Shown: positions 57,101-64,000 of the stretch, piece by piece
Numbering within the stretch: position 1 is the first letter of the stretch
How the letters are laid out: the number at the start of each line of letters is the position of its first letter
NCBI RefSeq assembly: GCF_052324685.1
Contig: NC_135218.1
Location: 20,396,197 to 20,460,196 of the forward strand
From: Brachyhypopomus gauderio
Lineage: Eukaryota > Chordata > Actinopteri > Gymnotiformes > Hypopomidae
Direction of reading: 5' to 3'
DNA length: 64,000 nucleotides
Notes under the pieces: generated by a model
Told to the model about the DNA's origin: nothing
The model's input: only the letters and a program-made list of their open reading frames with translations
Databases searched by the model: none
Translations under genes and position numbers: made by a program

Positions 57101-59001
57101 GTAGAAAACAAAGAAAAGATGGGGAAGGATAAATAAATCTCATCTTTGTGTATATTTATATACATGAGTTCTCTATGTAATTCATATTCAGTCCTAAACT
57201 TCTTGATGGTCGATAATAGTAGTCCAGGGCCCAGAATGTGAGAATGGCTCCAACAGATTTCAGAACAAATATCCAAGATCTCCATCCAGAAGAGCACAGT
57301 CCTGGGAGCAGCTAAGATACTATGTAGGACCCTCAATCTTCCCAGTCTCTGATAGAGTCCCCCCAAAAAACTCTATGATGAATACTAACACTGCTTTTTT
57401 GTACATATAGCCTACATGAATCTACAGGAATTGAGCTAAATGCTAAAATAAATAAGTTTGAAAAAAGAAAGTACAAGAAAAAGAAATATAAATACATTTG
57501 TATCCCATAGTATTGTGTGGTGTATTGTGTCTGTTTCAATGGGTTGATCCCAAAGGAATGGCCTTAACAGTGCATTGTTTACACTGAACAAGCCTGCACT
57601 ATAAGCTTCATTGCAGCCTTCATTTGGCAGCATGCCAGCCCATGGGTCAGGAGCTGCAGCTATGATTTTACAGTGGCAAGGAGATCTATTTAAACGAGTT
57701 TTGCTGTTATATTTACATTGCACGCTGATTGCTGGTAATTGGCATAAATGTGTGTTGGTATTGCAGCCATAGAGGAGTGGTCAGCTTATCCAAAAAAAAA
57801 CTCTTCTACTTTCCATTTAGTAGGTTCTACACTTTAGACTTGGATTTATATAGTTCCTTTCACATAATACATAGTACACATAGGGAAAAGAAAAAATTAA
57901 ATAAAAGAAAATAGCTAAGTATTAAGCAGGGATTTGAAAGAATACAGTTGTAACGAAGTCATTCTAGACATAGAAGCAGGATTCATTTGCAGGGGGGTTT
58001 TAATAATTATAAGATAAAAAGGGGCAAGAGGCAGAAGAGTAGTATGGGTCAAGCTGACATCAAAGTAACCAGGCAGACATAGCAACAGTACAAAAAGGGC
58101 AAAGCAAAAATCCAAGAATCACAATAAACAGGCAAAAATCAGTACACTTATAGATGCGATCAATTGAGAGAAAGGTTTGTTAAGCAGACAATAATGCTGG
58201 CAATATTTTGCAATGACAGAGATTTCCGGAAGCTTATGTAGTTATGTAATTATCCAAGACAAGTGAAAGTGTTCACTTGTCCTGGACACTAGAATTCTGG
58301 GGAGTGCGCCCTCTGATGGTCTGGTGTGTGTATAGCAGGGCCAGCACTGACAACAGAGAGATTGGTGTACAGAGCTCCAGAGGCAGAGGCACTCAAGGAT
58401 CTGCCACCCATGGTTGAATGTCTAGTTTGGGGAGCCAGAGCCAAGTCCAGAGTTGGAAGATCTAAATGTGCAAGGACATGTGAGACTGAAGTTCAGAAAG
58501 ATAGAGAGGAGCCAGACTATGTAAATATTTGAATGTTAGAAGAAGAATTTTGTACTTTATCTGAGAAATGATGGGGAGCCAGTGAATTTTCCCAGAACAG
58601 ATGTAATATGTGCAGTGTGCTTGGCAGATGTAACAGCTCTAGCTGCAGAGTTTTGGATATACCGTTAAGGGTTGATCAATTTGACAGGAAGGCAATAGAA
58701 CATACATCAAGTAATCAATACAGGAAAGAAATAAGGTATTAATCAACATTGTAGAGCTACTTTCACTGAGCATGACATGTAAGGGTGCAAAAGTGTGCTA
58801 AAAGTAAAATGGAGTTTTAGCGATTAACTTGTGAGACTCAAAGGTGAGAGAGGAATCAAAGAGACAACCGAGGATATTAATAACTTGGGCTGGTGGAGAC
58901 GCTAGCAACGTCTCCACGTCAACAGAGAAAACAGAGACAAAAGAAAGTAGTGATATGGCTCTAACTAGTAAAAATTCAGATTTATCAGCTTTGAGTTTTA
59001 G
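57101..59001. other. Intergenic with possible decayed repeats
   Basis: No gene. 58545-58660 (GATGGGGAGCCAGTGAATTT; GCTGCAGAGTTTTGGAT) resembles a common fish dispersed repeat of uncertain class. Confidence 0.4.
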
Positions 59002-59082
59002 TTCATGTTTTGCAGATTTAAAACTCTGGCTGCATAATAACTACTATAATGCGGCCAGAGTTTTGAATCTGCAAAACATGAA
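59002..59082. repeat. 34-bp inverted repeat (hairpin)
   Basis: 59002-59035 pairs with 59049-59082 (32 of 34 bases), leaving a 13-nt loop. It would fold as a pre-miRNA-sized hairpin if transcribed; it may equally be an inverted duplication within a repeat. Confidence 0.8.
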
Positions 59083-60720
59083 TTAGGAGTCTAGCAGAAG
59101 CAATAATAATAATGGGATGCCATGTGCCAGAAGGGTGAGTCACTGGTGAGTGGTTCCAAGCTTGCTTTAACATGTCACCTTTAATCTCCTTTCATCTCTT
59201 CTCAGCTACTCTTTTTGGATATACTTGTTTCATGCAGGTACTACACATGGATGAATACCATCACATAAATTGCAATCTCAAAAACCAGCAACAATGCTGT
59301 GCTGCATCTTGAGAGAGATTGTGACGTTGTAAAGTTGGTTCCTTGTAAGTAAGCTGATAGCTCTGTGAAGTTATTGTACAAAGCTGTAAGGCATTTTCAC
59401 ACTCACACATGGCAAACAGTAATGTATAAAGGTAAGTACTGTTGAGTTAAGCAAGCTTGTTTGTCATTCATAAAAATGGCAAATGACACTGGATGAAAAA
59501 GTGGAACATGGTAAAAGATTTACAGCCTTTCTAAGCAAGCTTATTGACATTCAAGTCATACTAGTTATACCTTCAAATCTCTCTGGTTGCAGCAGGTTTA
59601 AAAAACAAAGATTTTTATATGTTTAGAGAGTAATGTGGTAATTTGTCCCTAGGCCCCAGTCACAATGATTACATACCATTACTTCTGAATATTATGCCCT
59701 CAGGATATTTTTTTTCGGTTGCGTATCTTCAGGTGCTGTTCCTGCAAAGTGGAGTTTCATTGAGAAGTCACCATCTGAGGAATCTGACTGAATGGTGAGC
59801 AGTCTAACGACAGCCATCCCCTGTCTGCCTCAGGCCTTGCTCACTGACTGGGAAAGGCCTGACAACCCAAATTAAAAGCCCTGTTCACGAGGGATTCTTG
59901 CATTAATGCACCAACACTGGTCACACCCAAAACCCAGAGAATGCAGCCTGAAAATAGTCCACACATGTAGGGTACTACAGCTTAGGGACTTGCAATACAA
60001 GTTCATAGACTTGATGTAAAAAAAAATGTAATGCATAAGAACATAGGCAATTAAATTGGGCCAAACTGTTAACAACCTTAAAGAACCACAATAGAATTAA
60101 AAAGTAATCAGTTTAGATTTAGTTAAACCTTTCCCCATGTTGTACTAATTGAAATGCCCAAAACTGCCGTGTTAATTAACCACCATAATGGTCCCTCCGT
60201 AGAAAAACTGAGAAAAATCATGTCACAGAAGGCAAGAGAGAAAGAAAGGGAAAGAGGGAACACTGACATAGATTTCATAAGTAGGCAGTATAGAAATTCC
60301 CTTGCCAATTACTGTTCTGTTCCTGTTAGACTTCTGGAGGTGAACAATCTAAAAGTAGAAGAGAATCTAGACTGCTGAAACAGCACAGAGTCGTCATAGC
60401 AATGTTCTTTCTTCTTAATGCTATGGCTCAAACTTTGCAGTGAGTGTGATGATTTCTCCTCGAGTTCTCCCAGGCTGCTATAGTCCAAATGTCAGTGAAA
60501 TGCAACAGTCTTGAACATTTTCTACTTTTATTTATGTACACCACACAGGCATAAATTTTAAGATAGTTAGCTGTGTTTGCAGTTGTGTTAGAAATGAATA
60601 CTTATATAGTAGTTGTGATTGCAAAAATTCAAACAGAGGTGAAAAACAGGTAAGGTGTGTTCTTGGCATTTGATTCATGCTCTCAGACCTTTTCTGCATG
60701 CGGATCAAGAGTCCAATTTG
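59083..60720. other. Intergenic, unannotated
   Basis: AT-rich, nothing recognised. Confidence 0.4.
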
Positions 60721-60985
60721 ATGGAGCGATAGTTCAACAGCCAAGACGTGAGAAAGATTTATTGATACTGATCTCAAATATAGGTGTAATATACACTAGA
60801 AGGAACAAGGACGAGACAAATACACAGATGACAACAATAATCAAGTGTAATGCACAAGAGAAGAGAGGTGATACAGATAAGATAGACACATACACACTAC
60901 AAAGCACACACAAAAGTAAACACACAAATAGATGTAGACAAACAAATCCAGACACACAGACATACCTGAAGGGAGCAGTACCATG
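60721..60985 (-). mobile_element. LTR-like fragment
   Basis: Similar in layout to 22905-23172: shared AGGTGATACAGATAA-type core, ACACACAAAAGTAAACACAC and an end reading CAGTACCATGACG. Borders are approximate; no target duplication. Confidence 0.5.
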
Positions 60986-62290
60986 ACGTGCATAACTTTA
61001 AGGTGGCACCTTTCATTGAGATACTGGGGATTATTTGGTGTTATTGAACCAACAGTATGTAAGGTCATTCACAGAGTATGCAGGGCCATTTGTGAACTAA
61101 GAGGCCAGTACATACACTTCCATATTACTCCTGTATCCTTATTACCAGTTCTACTTGCAGTATCTTCTTTTCATTTCATGTTCTTCATTAACATAATTGA
61201 TCTTATGTTCATGAAATTCAAGTTCCAACCTCTTACTGGGTGAATCTTTTGTTGTAATGACTAGTAGGTGTACTGGCAGACACTGCCATCCTTGCTTCTT
61301 CATTTATGTCCATATGACTTTCTCCTTGAAACAATAACTGTTCAGATAAATGCAGATTGATAATTGAAGTTTTCGCATTAGATGACACAGACACAAATAC
61401 TGTCTTAAAGGTGAAAAGTAAAAAGCAAGATTAAATTGAATTCATGAACAAGATTCAACCTCGTGAACTGCCTAGATGGTCATCATGTGGTTTTTCCTCC
61501 AAAGGTTGCTGGCTCTTCATTATTCCTGTCAGTAGTTCATCCAACTGATCAGTATCTTTATTTTCAGGTCCTCAACCAGTCTTAAACCCCTCGCGTCTGA
61601 ATTAAATTGTGTGTCAATAATTAATGTCAACTCAGTGATTTTACAAAAGAGGAAGCTAATAAATCTGGTGATTCTGGAGTTGTATTTTTCTTCTAGATGT
61701 GTTCATTTGCGTTGAATTTATGATAGATAAAGATAGATTTCCAAGCATTCCTTTTCTTTGATTCTTCTTTGATGTGTGTTGTTTATCTTCAATAATGGGG
61801 TCATGGGTTGTCTTGGAAATATTGTTTTTATATGTCTCTTCTATGCTGCCATGGTTGTATTTGTATTTCAGCATTTCTGGGCCATTTCCATTTCATATTT
61901 AATATGTAACTTTGCTACAGCTAATTTCGTTTTAATGGTTTGAATATTTCCCATATTCATAGAATTATACTGTAGTGTCAGCACAATGGGGGTACCGGGG
62001 AGTGACGGTAGTACCCATGATCCCCCATGATACTGTTCAAGGTTATGTGTAGTGTAAAGACGTGTGTTCGTTATTGTATTGGATTATGTGAACTGTTTAA
62101 TTAAGTTGCCTTGTACCTGCTTATGTAGTTGTACCGTGTGAGTTATTTCCTGCCATGTATGTGTGATGCCACCCTGTCAATGAAATTCCCTCATGTTTCG
62201 TGTGCTGTTAAAGAGTCTGTTCTGCGTGATCACGGGTCCTTGCAAGTCACGGTACAGCCCCTGACTCCTCCTCCTTTTGGGCATGTCTAT
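60986..62290. other. Intergenic, possible LTR remnant at 61976-62285
   Basis: 61976-62253 begins TGTCAGCACAATGGGGGTAC and runs to TCACGGTACA, LTR-like but without matching target duplication; 62244-62285 repeats the start of the 35101-type LTR. No gene. Confidence 0.4.
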
Positions 62291-63079
62291 GACTGAATCC
62301 GAAATGCTATACTTAAGCAGTAGGCACTACATTTCAATGCAGTACATTCTGCTCAATCGCTAAAGCTAATTATAATAAACCGTTAAAAAAAATAATTATT
62401 TAAATATAGCACCTTTCAAGAAACCCCAAGGACACTGCACAAAGGTTAAAAAAATATACATTAAGAATAAAAAGTGAGAATTCAACCAAGATAAAAATAG
62501 AAAATAAAATGATAAACATGATAAAATGTTCATCCATAAGGTAACTGGAACAGATGTGCTTTTAGACCAGCTTTGAACAAAGAGAAGGAGGAGCATGAAC
62601 ACAGCTCTATTTGAAGTCTTAGCCGTTTCCATAGTGCCCATAACATCTCCAAAATGCCCATAACCAGTCTGCAATGTCCATAACTAGTGTAAAGTGCCCG
62701 AAATATATTACGCTTTGTTGAATGTAATATGAATATAAATAATCTAGCAAACAAATGTATGGCAAACAACTATTACAATTTATTACAAAAAACTAATTTA
62801 TAATACAAACAAAACAATTTAGAAAAAATGTGTTATAAACACTGCTATGATGTCAGGACTGGCTAAGTTCCTAAAATAGCAAACACCCCCCCACCCCCAC
62901 AATGCTAAAGCTAACCTAAAATAAATAGCAATAATAATAATAATAATAATAATGATACAATCCTACATCAATAAAGTTCAAAAATACAAGGCACCACTCC
63001 CTACAAAACCAGAAACTATACACTATTTAGAACAATTACAAGTGTGACATTACAACTACAAATATTTAGAACAATTACA
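62291..63079. other. Intergenic, unannotated; (AAT)n at 62930-62955
   Basis: Very AT-rich, with a short trinucleotide run. No gene. Confidence 0.5.
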
Positions 63080-64000
63080 AAATATTACACATGCAAGTGC
63101 ACAAAAGGCCCTATAGGGGCGCAAGACTGAGCTAGCTGGATGTAGCTCTCCCTGGCCTCAAGTGGTGGTCTGGTCGACACATGGGGGTTGAACACAGTGA
63201 AAGAGGGCAGACCAGTGCTCCTAAACTTAGTGTTCATTACATCAAGTAGTTGAACACATCTCCTCCTGCCTTGTGTAGATTTCAGGTGAGGATCGGTCAC
63301 TGCATTGCAAACTGTAACAGGGACGCAACCCTGTGGTCTCTCCTGCGGGACTTGAGGCAGAGATGATATAGATGCCTCACTGGCATCCTCTTCTGGGGAC
63401 TGTGGCTTCCCAGCACGAGCCATCTCCATGCATGGCACCTCCCTGAAGCACTTCTGGGTGAGGGGCTTCTGTTTTGCCTGGACCATGTCCTTGTGAATAA
63501 TGAATTCACCACTGTGATGTCAATAAAGTGGAGAAATAGCTTCACATACCATCTGCGTGTCTTCTATGTTTCGGAGAAGTATTCGATGAGAGCGTCAGAC
63601 TTTCACTGTTGTACACTTTCAGTGTCCGATACAGGGATCTGCTTGGTAGACCAGGCACCAGTTTGAATTCTTAGCCACTGCTGCACAGACTGTCTGCTGT
63701 TTGCCTTGTGGACAGTGGAACACACAGTTACATCATGAGTGTCCCTCCACTTCACAAAACACAATTGGCCATCCCTGATTTACCATTTTTGGGAAGCCAA
63801 GCCTGGTCTCCCAGATGGTTCCACAGGCTCCAAAGCCAATTCCATGCCACAGAACAGTAGTGAAGTTGTGTAAAAGTCCACATATACATTGTACCCTGGT
63901 CCCATGGAAGGCACATAGATAAGGTTGGTGATGGCATCAAAGCTGAGTCCATTCCCTGATGGTCTTCTTGCCTTCCCCTCATATACTCAATGAAGTTATG
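63080..64000 (-). pseudogene. piggyBac-like transposase (PGBD4-type), decayed, runs off the window
   Basis: Minus-strand pieces in shifting frames: KLFLHFIDITVVN (63505-63545), then MVQAKQKPLTQKCFREVPCM (63486 down), a Ser/Pro/Glu-rich linker, and CNAVTDPHLKSTQGRRRC, a remnant of the C-terminal Cys-rich part; upstream, WSTKQIPVSDTESVQQ, EYFSET-KTRRWY and a GPGYNVYVDFYTT-like stretch. The order matches fish piggyBac transposases. Several frameshifts and stops; the N-terminal half lies beyond the window. Confidence 0.8.

Noticed and set aside
57949..58089. TG...CA segment flanked by ACAGT, like a short LTR
   Set aside because: Only about 136 bp and the similarity to nearby repeats runs past the supposed end; the match is likely chance.
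61976..62253. LTR-like block starting TGTCAGCACAATGG
   Set aside because: No matching target duplication, and a second LTR start overlaps its end; kept only as an uncertain remnant.

Overview
This is vertebrate nuclear DNA, almost certainly from a teleost fish. It has split genes with GT-AG introns, mostly AT-rich non-coding DNA, long CA/AT microsatellites, and fish-type Tc1, hAT, piggyBac, L2-like LINE, tRNA-SINE and LTR remnants. The species cannot be named from the sequence; an otophysan fish is a guess.

Three protein-coding genes are supported. (1) gpr161, + strand, 1557-4479, five coding exons, 522 codons: the ciliary orphan GPCR that represses Hedgehog signalling. (2) dcaf6 (IQWD1/NRIP), - strand, 7529-17828, sixteen coding exons, 653 codons: a WD40/IQ substrate receptor of CUL4-DDB1 ubiquitin ligase. 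These two genes are tail to tail with about 3 kb between their stops, the same arrangement as recalled for human 1q24. (3) An hs6st3-type heparan-sulfate 6-O-sulfotransferase, - strand, 40634-20212, two coding exons separated by a 19.1 kb intron. All three gene models join with consistent splice phase to a length divisible by three, and none shows a disabling mutation. Nothing in the sequence suggests that the three act in one pathway.

The rest is non-coding and mobile-element DNA. gpr161 has a MITE just after its stop codon. dcaf6 introns hold a decayed full-length Tc1, a deleted Tc1 whose end meets a splice donor, and a Tc1-family MITE next to a long AT microsatellite. The hs6st3 intron holds L2-like LINE pieces, a MITE split by a LINE 3' tail, and solo LTRs, including one LTR interrupted by a hAT element. 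From 43.7 to 53.3 kb, upstream of hs6st3, there is a cluster of solo LTRs with perfect 5-bp target duplications and one LTR-flanked element (49180-51216). That element carries no recognisable gag/pol but one long acidic, tandem-repeat reading frame with only two stops; it is the best candidate here for something undescribed. The right edge (63.1-64 kb) is a decayed piggyBac transposase running off the window.

Long stretches (about 24.4-26.9, 29.6-35.1, 36.3-40.0, 40.6-43.7, 53.3-56.9 and 59.1-62.3 kb) hold nothing I can identify.
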